Shown one piece after another: positions 1-7,108 of a stretch of 10,532 bases of DNA. The notes under the pieces are model-generated. The model had not been told where the DNA came from, did no database searches, and was given only the letters and a program-made list of their open reading frames with translations. Every line of letters begins with the position of its first letter. Position 1 is the stretch's first letter. The translations under genes and the position numbers were made by a program. This DNA is from JAZQQB01 sp045628865 (GTDB lineage: Bacteria; Bacillota; Clostridia; Lachnospirales; Lachnospiraceae), in the NCBI GenBank assembly GCA_045628865.1, contig JAZQQB010000024.1:1-10532 (forward strand), read 5' to 3'.

Positions 1-25
1 GCTGACGCTAGTGCGTCAGCCTTTT
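1..25 (+). terminator. Rho-independent terminator of an upstream gene
   Basis: A perfect 8-bp stem (1-8 with 13-20) closes a TAGT loop and is followed directly by CTTTT. This is the usual form of an intrinsic terminator on the + strand. It most likely ends a gene that lies left of the window, so pth is not expected to be read from that gene. The T tract is short, so termination may be incomplete. Confidence 0.75.
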
Positions 26-30
26 ATAGC

Positions 31-60
31 GAGGAAGAAAAACAAGCGCCCGAAGGGCAT
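31..60 (+). repeat. 30-bp direct repeat, copy 1
   Basis: This stretch matches 144-173 at 29 of 30 positions; the only difference is A/C at the 14th base. It contains the small hairpin GCCC-GAA-GGGC (48-58). In this copy an outer stem also forms between AAAAACAA (38-45) and TTGTTTTT (61-68), so the whole 38-68 stretch folds into one hairpin with A-rich and T-rich flanks, similar to a bidirectional terminator. Two near-identical copies 113 bp apart in a non-coding stretch suggest an interspersed repeat family rather than a gene part. Confidence 0.75.
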
Positions 61-85
61 TTGTTTTTACCCGAGCGTATATGAG

Positions 86-136
86 TATTTTCAGAAAGTT
101 GCGAAGCAACGACACAGACGGAGTCTGTGGAAAATA
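86..136. repeat. 51-nt palindromic element, three-way junction
   Basis: An outer 7-bp stem TATTTTC/GAAAATA (86-92 with 130-136) encloses two perfect hairpins: GTTGC-GAA-GCAAC (98-110) and CACAGAC-GGA-GTCTGTG (113-129). The second hairpin abuts the outer stem, so the two helices could stack. All three helices are perfectly paired, which is unlikely by chance in 51 nt. The layout is that of a REP/BIME-like or MITE-like palindromic unit, and it could act as DNA or as RNA. The function is unknown. Confidence 0.65.
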
Positions 137-143
137 TGAATAA

Positions 144-173
144 GAGGAAGAAAAACACGCGCCCGAAGGGCAT
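144..173 (+). repeat. 30-bp direct repeat, copy 2
   Basis: This is the second copy of the 31-60 repeat (29/30 identical) and keeps the GCCC-GAA-GGGC hairpin (161-171). It lacks the T-rich outer arm found after copy 1. Instead it is enclosed by GAAAATATG (130-138) and CATATTTTC (178-186), a perfect 9-bp inverted repeat. The arm 130-138 is shared with the three-way-junction element at 86-136, so the two structures exclude each other. Confidence 0.75.
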
Positions 174-189
174 TATACATATTTTCTAC

Positions 190-218
190 TTGTCATTTAT
201 AAAGATTCATCATATAAT
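190..218 (+). promoter_or_regulatory. Sigma-A promoter, probable main promoter of pth-mfd
   Basis: TTGTCA (190-195, 5/6 to the -35 consensus) and TATAAT (213-218, perfect -10) are separated by exactly 17 bp. Transcription should start near 224-226. It is the strongest promoter-like site upstream of pth and would give a leader of about 215 nt. It lies just after the repeat/hairpin cluster. No better site is seen closer to pth; TTGACG at 395-400 has no good -10 partner. Confidence 0.7.
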
Positions 219-225
219 AAAACGT

Positions 226-440
226 AGGTTCCGCGGGGAGACCCCCCGCCATTTCTTTTATCATAACAAATAGGATTCAAGTGAGTTCCCAGCGAAAAGC
301 ATTTTCGCCCAGATGACAACACATCACGCAGTGATGTGCGAAAGTGTGGGTGCGCAAGGCGCGGAGCAATCCGTAGAATCCGTTTTTGGGGCTTTTGACG
401 CCTTAATCTAAATAGTAAAGAAAAGAAATGAGAGATTAGT
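226..440 (+). promoter_or_regulatory. Long structured 5' leader (or ncRNA) ahead of pth
   Basis: This 215-nt non-coding stretch lies between the predicted start site and the pth ATG and carries a series of perfect hairpins. They are GCGGGG/CCCCGC (233-238 with 244-249), GCGAAAA-GCA-TTTTCGC (292-308), CACATCAC-GCA-GTGATGTG (320-338), GCGC-AAG-GCGC (352-362) and CGGA-GCAA-TCCG with a GNRA loop (362-373). The last two share C362, so only one of them can be fully formed. A T5 run follows at 383-387. The density of helices suggests a folded RNA: an attenuating leader, a small RNA ending near 387, or a transcribed repeat element. I do not recognise a known riboswitch class. A minus-strand open frame across it is low-complexity and runs into pth, so I do not treat it as a gene. 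Confidence 0.5.
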
Positions 441-1001
441 ATGTATTTAATAGCAGGACTGGGAAATCCAGGAAAAGAATATGAGAATACAAGACATAAT
501 GTTGGATTTGATGTCATAGATAAGTTAGCAGAGGAGCATTCTATCAATGTGACAGAACGCAGCCATAAAGCAATCTATGGAAAAGGATATATTGGTGGTC
601 AGAAGGTGATCCTGGCTAAGCCACAGACTTATATGAATTTAAGTGGTGATAGTTTACGCGCTATCTGTGATTACTATAAGATTGATCCGGTAGAGGAGTT
701 GATTGTAATCTCAGATGATATTGAGCTTGATGTGGGAAGAATCAGAATTCGTAAAAAGGGTTCAGCCGGTGGACACAATGGATTAAAAAGCATAATCGCA
801 CAGTGTGGCACTTCTGATTTTAAACGTGTTCGAGTAGGTGTTGGTAAGAAACCACAGGGCTATGATCTGGCAGATTGGGTACTAGGTCATTTTACAAAGG
901 ATGACAGGAAACTGTTAGAGGATGCTTACAAGGATGCCGTCAATGCAGTCCAGCTGATTGTGGCAGATGAGATTGATAAAGCAATGAATAATTTTAATTA
1001 A
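441..1001 (+). CDS. pth: Peptidyl-tRNA hydrolase
   Basis: Pth cleaves the ester bond of peptidyl-tRNAs that drop off the ribosome, recycling tRNA in the cytoplasm; it is normally essential. The 186-aa product has the usual family length and opens with the hallmark GLGNPGKEYENTRHNVGF. The residues expected at the active site are present: Asn9, catalytic His19, Asn66 in TYMNLSG, Asp93 in ISDDIEL, and Asn113 in the SAGGHNG loop. The ATG is fixed by alignment of the N-terminus with the family; a modest GAGAG ribosome site (430-434) lies 6 nt upstream. mfd follows 29 nt after the stop without a terminator, so the two are probably co-transcribed. pth next to mfd is an old conserved Firmicute pair (spoVC-mfd region in Bacillus). 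Expression probably starts at the 190-218 promoter through a long structured leader. Confidence 0.97.
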   Translation: MYLIAGLGNPGKEYENTRHNVGFDVIDKLAEEHSINVTERSHKAIYGKGYIGGQKVILAKPQTYMNLSGDSLRAICDYYKIDPVEELIVISDDIELDVGRIRIRKKGSAGGHNGLKSIIAQCGTSDFKRVRVGVGKKPQGYDLADWVLGHFTKDDRKLLEDAYKDAVNAVQLIVADEIDKAMNNFN

Positions 1002-1030
1002 TCAATAAAGAAAATGTAGGAGGCAAAAAC

Positions 1031-4000
1031 GTGGATTGTTTGAAAGCTCCAATCAAAGAGCTTGGAGAATATGAAGAGATTGCCAAAAGATTAAAGCCTG
1101 GAAATTCAACGCTTTTGAGTGGTTGTATGGATTCTCAGAGAATGCATATGATCTATGGATTAAGCGAAGGCTTTCAGAACAGACTGATCATTACCTACAA
1201 TGATCTTCGTATGAAAGAAATATATGAGGATTATAAGTTTTATGATAAAGATGTTCTGGTATTTCCGGCAAAGGATCTGATTTTCTATCAGGCAGATATC
1301 CATAGTACAGAACTGACAGAAGCACGAATGAAAGTGTTGAAAAAGATTGTAAGTGGGGAACCGGTGACAATCATTACAACCTTTGATTCATTACAGACTC
1401 CTTTGTTGCCATTATCGCTTTTTCGACAAAATGTTATCGAAATTGCGTTAGAAGAAAACGTGGATGAACGAGAGGTTGCAAAAAAACTTACCACCATGGG
1501 TTATCAGAAGAACTTCCAGGTAGAAGCGCCGGGACAGTTTGCAATCCGTGGTGGTATCATTGATATCTTTGATCTGACTGAGGAAAATCCATATCGAATA
1601 GAGCTTTGGGGGGATGAGGTAACATCGCTTCGTTCTTTTGATATGTTGAGCCAGCGTTCTATTGAACGGTTAGAAAAGATTACTATCTATCCAGCAACAG
1701 AAATGCTTTTGGATGAGGATCTTTTGAAAAAAGGATTAACCAAGATTGATCAGGAGGCCAAGGAAATCGTTGAAAAGCTTCGCAGTGAATTTAAAACAGA
1801 AGAAGCAGCCCATTTGCGTCATATGGTAGAAGACCTAAAGGAACAAACCATTGCCTTTTCAAATACCCTAAATTTAGAGGGATATATTCATTATTTCTAT
1901 GAATCCACAGACAGCTTTATTGATGCCTTTGAGAATGGTTCTACCATTCTGTTTTTAGATGAACCAGCAAGAATCAAGGAACACATTGATGCTATTGAGC
2001 TTGAATTTAAGGAAAGTATGATCCATAGAGCTGAGAAGGGTTATGTACTTCCAGGGCAGATGGAAATCCTAGAGCCAAGTGTTCAAACCATGTCAAAGGT
2101 GTTAAAAAAGACTGTGGTGAGTTTATCAGGTCTAGAGATTAAGACCTCTTTGCTAAAGTGGGATACGCAGTACGATATTACGGCAAGAAGTGTTTCTTCC
2201 TATAATAATAGCTTTGAAGCTTTGGTATCTGATCTGTCCAAATTTAAAAAGCAAGGATACCGTGTTCTTTTGTTGTCCGGATCAAGAACCAGAGCAGCAA
2301 GACTTGCAGAGGATTTAAGAGATCATGAGCTTACTGCATTTTATACAGAGGATCGTAGCAGGGTTATTCAGCCAGGGGAAATCATGACTTTTTATGGACA
2401 TGTAGCAAAGGGTTTTGAATATCCAATGCTTAAGTTTGTTGTGCTGACTGAAACAGATATTTTTGGTGCAGAGCGAAAAAAGAAAAAGAAGAAAAAATAT
2501 TTTGATGGTCAGAAGATCAATGATTTTGCAGAACTTTCCATTGGAGATTATGTGGTACATGAAAGTCATGGACTTGGAATCTATAAGGGTATTGAAAAGG
2601 TAGAAAGTCAGGGAACCGTTAAGGATTACATGAAGATCGAATATAAGGATGGAGGAAATCTTTATATTCCTGCAACGGGCCTGGATGTAATTCAGAAGTA
2701 TGCATCTGCAGATGCAGCCAAAAAGCCGAAGTTAAACAAGCTTGGAACTGTAGAATGGGAAAAAACCAAGGGTAAGGTAAAGGAAGCCGTTGGTGCAGTA
2801 GCCAAGGACCTGGTAGAATTATATGCTGTCAGACAAAAGAAAGAGGGCTATCAGTTTAGCGCAGATAATGTATGGCAGAGAGAATTTGAAGAAATGTTTC
2901 CTTTTGAGGAGACAGAGGATCAGTTATCTGCCATTGAAGCAACCAAGAAAGACATGCAAAGCAAAAAGATCATGGATCGACTGGTTTGTGGAGACGTTGG
3001 ATATGGAAAAACAGAGATTGCAATCCGAGCAGCTTTTAAGGCGGTACAGGATGGTAAGCAGGTAGTGCTTCTTGTACCAACAACCATCTTAGCCCAGCAG
3101 CATTATAATACCTTTGTACAGCGCATGAAAGATTATCCGGTTAAGGTTGATATGCTTTCCAGATTTAGAACGGCAGCCCAACAGAAAAAGACTTTGACAG
3201 ATCTATCCAAGGGCTTTGTTGATATTTTGATCGGAACGCACCGGGTGCTTTCTAAGGATGTGGAATTTAAGGATCTTGGACTTTTGATCGTGGATGAGGA
3301 ACAGCGATTTGGTGTAGCACATAAGGAAAAGATCAAGAAATTGAAGGATGATGTGGATGTACTGACTTTGTCAGCAACCCCAATTCCAAGAACACTTCAT
3401 ATGAGTCTGGTGGGAATCAGAGATATGAGTGTTCTAGAAGAAGCGCCTAATGAGCGTATGCCGATCCAGACCTATGTTTTGGAATATAACGAAGAAATGG
3501 TCCGTGAGGCAATCACACGTGAAATGGCAAGAAATGGACAGGTGTACTATGTCTACAATCGTGTCAATGATATTGCAGATGTGTCTGCCAGGATTCAGGC
3601 TCTTGTTCCAGAGGCAAATGTTGCTTACGCTCATGGTCAGATGAAGGAACATGAGTTAGAGAGTATCATGATGGATTTTATTAGTGGTGAGATTGATGTC
3701 CTGGTAGCAACTACCATCATTGAAACCGGATTGGATATCAGTAATGTAAATACCATCATTATTCATGATTCTGACAATATGGGCTTGTCACAGCTGTATC
3801 AGTTAAGGGGTCGAGTTGGAAGATCCAATCGAAATGCCTATGCCTTTTTGATGTATAAGCGAGACAAGATGCTAAAGGAAGTAGCAGAAAAAAGATTACA
3901 GGCAATTAGAGAGTTTACTGATTTAGGAAGTGGCTTTAAGATTGCTATGCGAGATCTAGAAATTCGTGGTGCAGGAAATATCTTAGGTGTTTCACAACAT

Positions 4001-4558
4001 GGGCACATGGCAGCAGTTGGATATGACCTTTATTGTAAGATGTTAAATGAGGCAGTGAAAAATCTAAAGGGAATTGATGAAGTACCGGATTTTGTTACAA
4101 GCATAGATTTAGATGTGGATGCCTTTATCCCTGCAGAGTTTATCATGAATGAAGCGCAGAAGCTTGATATTTATAAGCGAATTGCAAGTATAGAAAATAA
4201 ACAGGAATCTGTGGATATGAAGGAAGAACTTATGGATCGATTTGGTAATCTGCCAAAATCTGTACAGAATTTGCTTCGTATTGCGCTGATCAGAGCCACA
4301 GCCCATAGAGTGTTTATCACAGATATTGTGGGTAAAAATGAACGAATTATTATTTCCATGTATCCGCAGGCAAGGATCAAGCCGGAAATGATTCCAGAAT
4401 TTTTACGTGGATATGGAAATGAAATGTCCTTTTCCATGAAGGGAATTCCAACCTTTGAGTATCGTTACAAAAAGACAGGGCTGGTGGAAAAGGATGCAGA
4501 ACTTATGCTAAAAACCGTAGAGGATATTTTACAGCAGATGTTGTTTGTATTGCTTTAG
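1031..4558 (+). CDS. mfd: Transcription-repair coupling factor
   Basis: Mfd is a cytoplasmic ATP-driven DNA translocase that pushes stalled RNA polymerase off lesions and recruits UvrA for nucleotide excision repair. The 1175-aa product has full family length. In order: UvrB-like domains (about 1-330, with the YQKNFQVEAPGQFAIRGG stretch), an RNA-polymerase-interacting CarD-like domain (about 500-570, GDYVVHESHGLG), a RecG-like motor, and the C-terminal TRCF domain (about 1016-1115). Motor motifs seen: Walker A GDVGYGKT (654-661), DEEQ (755-758), TLSATPIPRT (779-788), and QLRGRVGR motif VI (924-931). The GTG start is supported by a perfect AGGAGG (1018-1023) seven bases upstream. A run of seven lysines (483-489), encoded by A6/A5/A6 tracts, lies in the linker before the CarD-like domain. 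The gene looks intact. The promoter of the next gene begins inside its last codons. Confidence 0.97.
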   Translation: MDCLKAPIKELGEYEEIAKRLKPGNSTLLSGCMDSQRMHMIYGLSEGFQNRLIITYNDLRMKEIYEDYKFYDKDVLVFPAKDLIFYQADIHSTELTEARMKVLKKIVSGEPVTIITTFDSLQTPLLPLSLFRQNVIEIALEENVDEREVAKKLTTMGYQKNFQVEAPGQFAIRGGIIDIFDLTEENPYRIELWGDEVTSLRSFDMLSQRSIERLEKITIYPATEMLLDEDLLKKGLTKIDQEAKEIVEKLRSEFKTEEAAHLRHMVEDLKEQTIAFSNTLNLEGYIHYFYESTDSFIDAFENGSTILFLDEPARIKEHIDAIELEFKESMIHRAEKGYVLPGQMEILEPSVQTMSKVLKKTVVSLSGLEIKTSLLKWDTQYDITARSVSSYNNSFEALVSDLSKFKKQGYRVLLLSGSRTRAARLAEDLRDHELTAFYTEDRSRVIQPGEIMTFYGHVAKGFEYPMLKFVVLTETDIFGAERKKKKKKKYFDGQKINDFAELSIGDYVVHESHGLGIYKGIEKVESQGTVKDYMKIEYKDGGNLYIPATGLDVIQKYASADAAKKPKLNKLGTVEWEKTKGKVKEAVGAVAKDLVELYAVRQKKEGYQFSADNVWQREFEEMFPFEETEDQLSAIEATKKDMQSKKIMDRLVCGDVGYGKTEIAIRAAFKAVQDGKQVVLLVPTTILAQQHYNTFVQRMKDYPVKVDMLSRFRTAAQQKKTLTDLSKGFVDILIGTHRVLSKDVEFKDLGLLIVDEEQRFGVAHKEKIKKLKDDVDVLTLSATPIPRTLHMSLVGIRDMSVLEEAPNERMPIQTYVLEYNEEMVREAITREMARNGQVYYVYNRVNDIADVSARIQALVPEANVAYAHGQMKEHELESIMMDFISGEIDVLVATTIIETGLDISNVNTIIIHDSDNMGLSQLYQLRGRVGRSNRNAYAFLMYKRDKMLKEVAEKRLQAIREFTDLGSGFKIAMRDLEIRGAGNILGVSQHGHMAAVGYDLYCKMLNEAVKNLKGIDEVPDFVTSIDLDVDAFIPAEFIMNEAQKLDIYKRIASIENKQESVDMKEELMDRFGNLPKSVQNLLRIALIRATAHRVFITDIVGKNERIIISMYPQARIKPEMIPEFLRGYGNEMSFSMKGIPTFEYRYKKTGLVEKDAELMLKTVEDILQQMLFVLL

Positions 4559-4574
4559 GGTAAAATGGTATAAT
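4545..4574 (+). promoter_or_regulatory. Promoter of the phosphodiesterase gene, extended -10
   Basis: TTGTAT (4545-4550, 4/6) and a perfect TATAAT (4569-4574) are 18 bp apart, with TG one base before the -10 (TGG-TATAAT), which makes an extended -10 site. The -35 lies inside the 3' end of mfd. Transcription should begin near 4581, leaving a leader of only about 36 nt. This gives the phosphodiesterase its own sigma-A promoter, although no terminator separates it from mfd. Confidence 0.6.
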
Positions 4575-4616
4575 CATATACAAAAAGAAGTATAGAATTG
4601 ATTGGAATATAAGGTA

Positions 4617-6500
4617 ATGAACAGAAAACGAAACAAAAAAGAGAGAAAACCAGGGGTATATGCTATCCTTCGTAAGAATATGAAGGCTTTGGTTCAGTTT
4701 GAGATTTTTTACAAACTGATCTTTTTGCTTGCGTTTATTCCGCTTCTATCAAGGTTGATCACAGTATCCTTGAATGTAACGGGATATAAATATTTAACAG
4801 TGGAAAATTTTTCTGGATATTTGACGCATCCGTTGACATTGCTGTTTGCGTTGTTGCTATTACTTTTGATTGCTGTTTTCAATTTCTTTGACATCAGTGC
4901 AATCATTTACAACACCAACATGTCTTATCAGAATAAGAAGATCAGTTTGAGAGAAATGTTTCGGTATGCACTTCAAAGTCTATGGAAATTTTTACATCCT
5001 AAAAATATAGTTTTTTTTCTTATAATAGATTTTATACTTCCGTTTATGAGTATTGGCGTAGCGTGGAGTTATTTTCGAATGATCTCTCTATCTGATTTGA
5101 TTCTATCAGTGCTTAGAAGAAAGTGGTATTACGAGGTATCAACAATTGTAATTTTAGTGTTACTTTGGTATATCTGTATGCGCTGGATTTACAGCTTTCA
5201 CTATTTTAGTGTCTGCAAAGTGAACTTTTTCAGAGCATGTAAGAAGAGTCAGAAGCTTAGTAAAAAGCATAGATTTAAGGATATGATGAAGCTGTTTTTG
5301 TTACAGCTGATTGCAGGTCTGATCTTCATTGTTTTATTTGTAGCAGGTATTGCAATCATCACGGTGATTACTAAAATTTTTGCCAAAAAGGCATTGTTAG
5401 AATCTATTTCCCTTTCTGTGATCCTGGTTTATTTGAACGTTTTATTTTTGCTTTTTGTGGCGTTGATCACACCATTTAGTTTTGTGTGTATCACTAGTAT
5501 GTTTTATGGGCATAAGGAAAGACAGAATGAGGAGATTCCACAGATAGAGCAGGTAATGGTAAAAGAAAGACCTCATGCAAAAAAGGTAGAGCGAATCTTA
5601 GAGGTTATTGTACTTGTGGTGGCACTGGTTGTTAGCAGCGTATATATTTATCTGATACAGGCTGGAAGGGTGAAATTTAATATTGAATATGTAAAAAATA
5701 TTGATGTTACAGCTCACCGAGGAGCGTCCTCTCAATATCCGGAAAACAGCCGCAGTGCCTTTGAGGGGGCTATCAATCTAGGAGCAAACTGGATCGAGTT
5801 GGATGTGCAACAGACCAAGGATGGACAGATTATCGTCATGCATGACACGAACCTGAAGAGAACAACAGGCCAGGATGTGAATATCTGGGAGATGACTTAT
5901 GAGGATCTTCAGAAATTAGAAATCGGAAGCTGGTTCTCAACAGAGTTTACCGGAGAACCGATCATGCTTTTGTCAGAAGTTATTGAATTGGCAGAAGAAA
6001 ATAATATGCGTCTGAATATCGAATTGAAGCCAACAGGACATGAAGAGGATTTTGAACAGCATGTAGTAGACATTGTTCGTGCATATGATTACCAGAAAAA
6101 CTGTGTTGTGACTTCTCAGGTGTATGAGGTTTTGAAGAATATCAAAAAGTATGATCAGGAAATCTACACGGTATATGTTATGAGTGTGGCATATGGCAAT
6201 ATTTATAAGCTTAAGGCAGCAGACAGCTTTAGTATCAAATATAGCTTTATTACAGAAAATCTGGTACGAACAGTGCATAATGCCGGTAAAGAAATTTATG
6301 CATGGACTGTGAATTCAGAATATCAGATCAATCAGATGATCGCCATGAATGTGGACAATATCATAACGGATAATGTAGTTTTGGCACAAAAATGTATTTA
6401 CAGTAGCCGAACAAGTAATATTGTAATCCAGTTTATTGAGGAACTCATTGGAATTAATCTTGAAATGTTTGCTGAAGTAGAGAAAAGGATACCGGCATAG
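4617..6500 (+). CDS. Membrane-anchored glycerophosphodiester phosphodiesterase
   Basis: The product joins a multi-pass membrane half to a C-terminal GDPD (UgpQ/GlpQ-type) domain. GDPD enzymes hydrolyse glycerophosphodiesters to glycerol-3-phosphate and an alcohol, in lipid turnover or in breakdown of teichoic-acid/phospholipid fragments. Counting from ATG 4617 (627 aa), hydrophobic segments lie near 32-52, 73-93, 130-153, 176-194, 225-253, 264-287 and 327-348. The catalytic domain follows (about 363-600). Signature residues are present: His367-Arg368-Gly in AHRGAS, Glu394 and Asp396 in IELDV, His409 in MHDTNLKRTT, and Glu469/Lys471 in IELK. The membrane half resembles the GPDPase_memb type known from Gram-positives. 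Which side of the membrane the enzyme faces is not settled by sequence; an outward position is my inference. TTG 4602 is an alternative in-frame start adding five residues. I prefer ATG 4617, with GGA 4604-4606 as a weak ribosome site. Confidence 0.9.
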   Translation: MNRKRNKKERKPGVYAILRKNMKALVQFEIFYKLIFLLAFIPLLSRLITVSLNVTGYKYLTVENFSGYLTHPLTLLFALLLLLLIAVFNFFDISAIIYNTNMSYQNKKISLREMFRYALQSLWKFLHPKNIVFFLIIDFILPFMSIGVAWSYFRMISLSDLILSVLRRKWYYEVSTIVILVLLWYICMRWIYSFHYFSVCKVNFFRACKKSQKLSKKHRFKDMMKLFLLQLIAGLIFIVLFVAGIAIITVITKIFAKKALLESISLSVILVYLNVLFLLFVALITPFSFVCITSMFYGHKERQNEEIPQIEQVMVKERPHAKKVERILEVIVLVVALVVSSVYIYLIQAGRVKFNIEYVKNIDVTAHRGASSQYPENSRSAFEGAINLGANWIELDVQQTKDGQIIVMHDTNLKRTTGQDVNIWEMTYEDLQKLEIGSWFSTEFTGEPIMLLSEVIELAEENNMRLNIELKPTGHEEDFEQHVVDIVRAYDYQKNCVVTSQVYEVLKNIKKYDQEIYTVYVMSVAYGNIYKLKAADSFSIKYSFITENLVRTVHNAGKEIYAWTVNSEYQINQMIAMNVDNIITDNVVLAQKCIYSSRTSNIVIQFIEELIGINLEMFAEVEKRIPA

Positions 6501-6534
6501 GTATAAAATTCCTTTGTTTACAGATACTAGTATC
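6501..6534 (+). promoter_or_regulatory. Candidate sigma-G-type promoter overlapping a palindrome, spoVT
   Basis: GTATA (6501-6505) and GATACTA (6523-6529) are 17 bp apart and resemble the forespore sigma-G pattern (GHATR, then CATNHTA after about 18 bp), with one mismatch in the -10. The -10-like site is also the left part of a perfect 12-bp palindrome GATACTAGTATC (6523-6534). In Bacillus subtilis spoVT is sigma-G dependent, so a forespore promoter here would fit. The palindrome could be an operator for a dimeric regulator, perhaps SpoVT itself. Both readings rest on short matches. Confidence 0.4.
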
Positions 6535-6555
6535 AAAAATGGAGGAAAAAATTCT

Positions 6556-7101
6556 ATGAAAGCGACAGGAATTGTAAGAAGAATAGATGACCTTGGAAGA
6601 ATTGTGATACCTAAGGAAATTCGAAGAACATTACGAATCAGAGAGAGTGATCCTATGGAAATCTTCACAGACAGAGAGGGAGAAATTGTTTTAAAAAAAT
6701 ATTCGCCAATTGGAGAAATGACAACCTTTGCCAAGCAGTACGCAGAAAGTCTTGCACAAACATCAGGACGATGTACACTGATCACAGACAGAGACCAGTT
6801 TATTGCAGCAGCAGGTGGCTATAAAAGTCTGATAGGAAGAAGTCTTAGCAAAGAACTGGAAGCGAAAATGGAGGCAAGAGAACAGGTCTTAGCCTCCAGA
6901 AATGACAGAGGTTTTATCCGATTAACACCTGAGGATATGGAGGAATTTGCGCAGGAAGCAATTGTTCCTATTATTACGGAAGGTGATGTGATTGGTTCTG
7001 TGATACTGGTAGACAATGACCCTAAGAATAAAATGGGGGATGTAGAAAAAAAACTGATTTTGTCTGCTGCTGGATTTTTGGGTAGACATATGGAACAGTA
7101 G
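6556..7101 (+). CDS. spoVT: Stage V sporulation protein T, AbrB-family regulator
   Basis: SpoVT is a forespore DNA-binding regulator that tunes the sigma-G regulon up or down during late spore development. The 181-aa product begins with the AbrB-type swapped-hairpin domain (about 1-52: MKATGIVRRIDDLGRIVIPK, then RRTLRIRESDPMEIF), joined to a GAF-like sensory domain (about 56-178). Length and layout match SpoVT (178 aa in B. subtilis) rather than the shorter AbrB/Abh. ATG 6556 is chosen because the family N-terminus starts exactly there and GGAGG (6541-6545) lies upstream. A TTG at 6514 in the same frame would add 14 unrelated residues and is rejected. It lies 55 nt after the phosphodiesterase. 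The position downstream of mfd is conserved in Firmicutes. It is the strongest sign in the window that the host forms endospores. Confidence 0.95.
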   Translation: MKATGIVRRIDDLGRIVIPKEIRRTLRIRESDPMEIFTDREGEIVLKKYSPIGEMTTFAKQYAESLAQTSGRCTLITDRDQFIAAAGGYKSLIGRSLSKELEAKMEAREQVLASRNDRGFIRLTPEDMEEFAQEAIVPIITEGDVIGSVILVDNDPKNKMGDVEKKLILSAAGFLGRHMEQ

Positions 7102-7108
7102 ATATTAT

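Noticed and set aside
31..173. Possible start of a CRISPR array (30-bp repeats)
   Set aside because: There are only two copies, the 83-bp spacing contains its own palindromes, and no cas gene is in the window; an interspersed repeat is the better reading.
395..421. TTGACG as the -35 of a promoter close to pth
   Set aside because: The only -10-like sequence (TAAAGA, 416-421) is 15 bp away and poor. The 190-218 site is far better.
197..547. Minus-strand open frame of 116 codons
   Set aside because: It overlaps the first 107 bases of pth, has no ribosome site, and its translation is made mostly of hairpin arms and repeat sequence. It is best explained as a spurious frame across a structured non-coding element.
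2823..3065. Alternative-frame and antisense open frames inside mfd and the cellulase gene
   Set aside because: They lie wholly inside well-supported genes with intact motifs, show no domain signatures and lack ribosome sites.
6514..6555. TTG-initiated N-terminal extension of SpoVT
   Set aside because: The added 14 residues do not belong to the AbrB/SpoVT family, and the region holds the GGAGG ribosome site and a probable promoter/operator.
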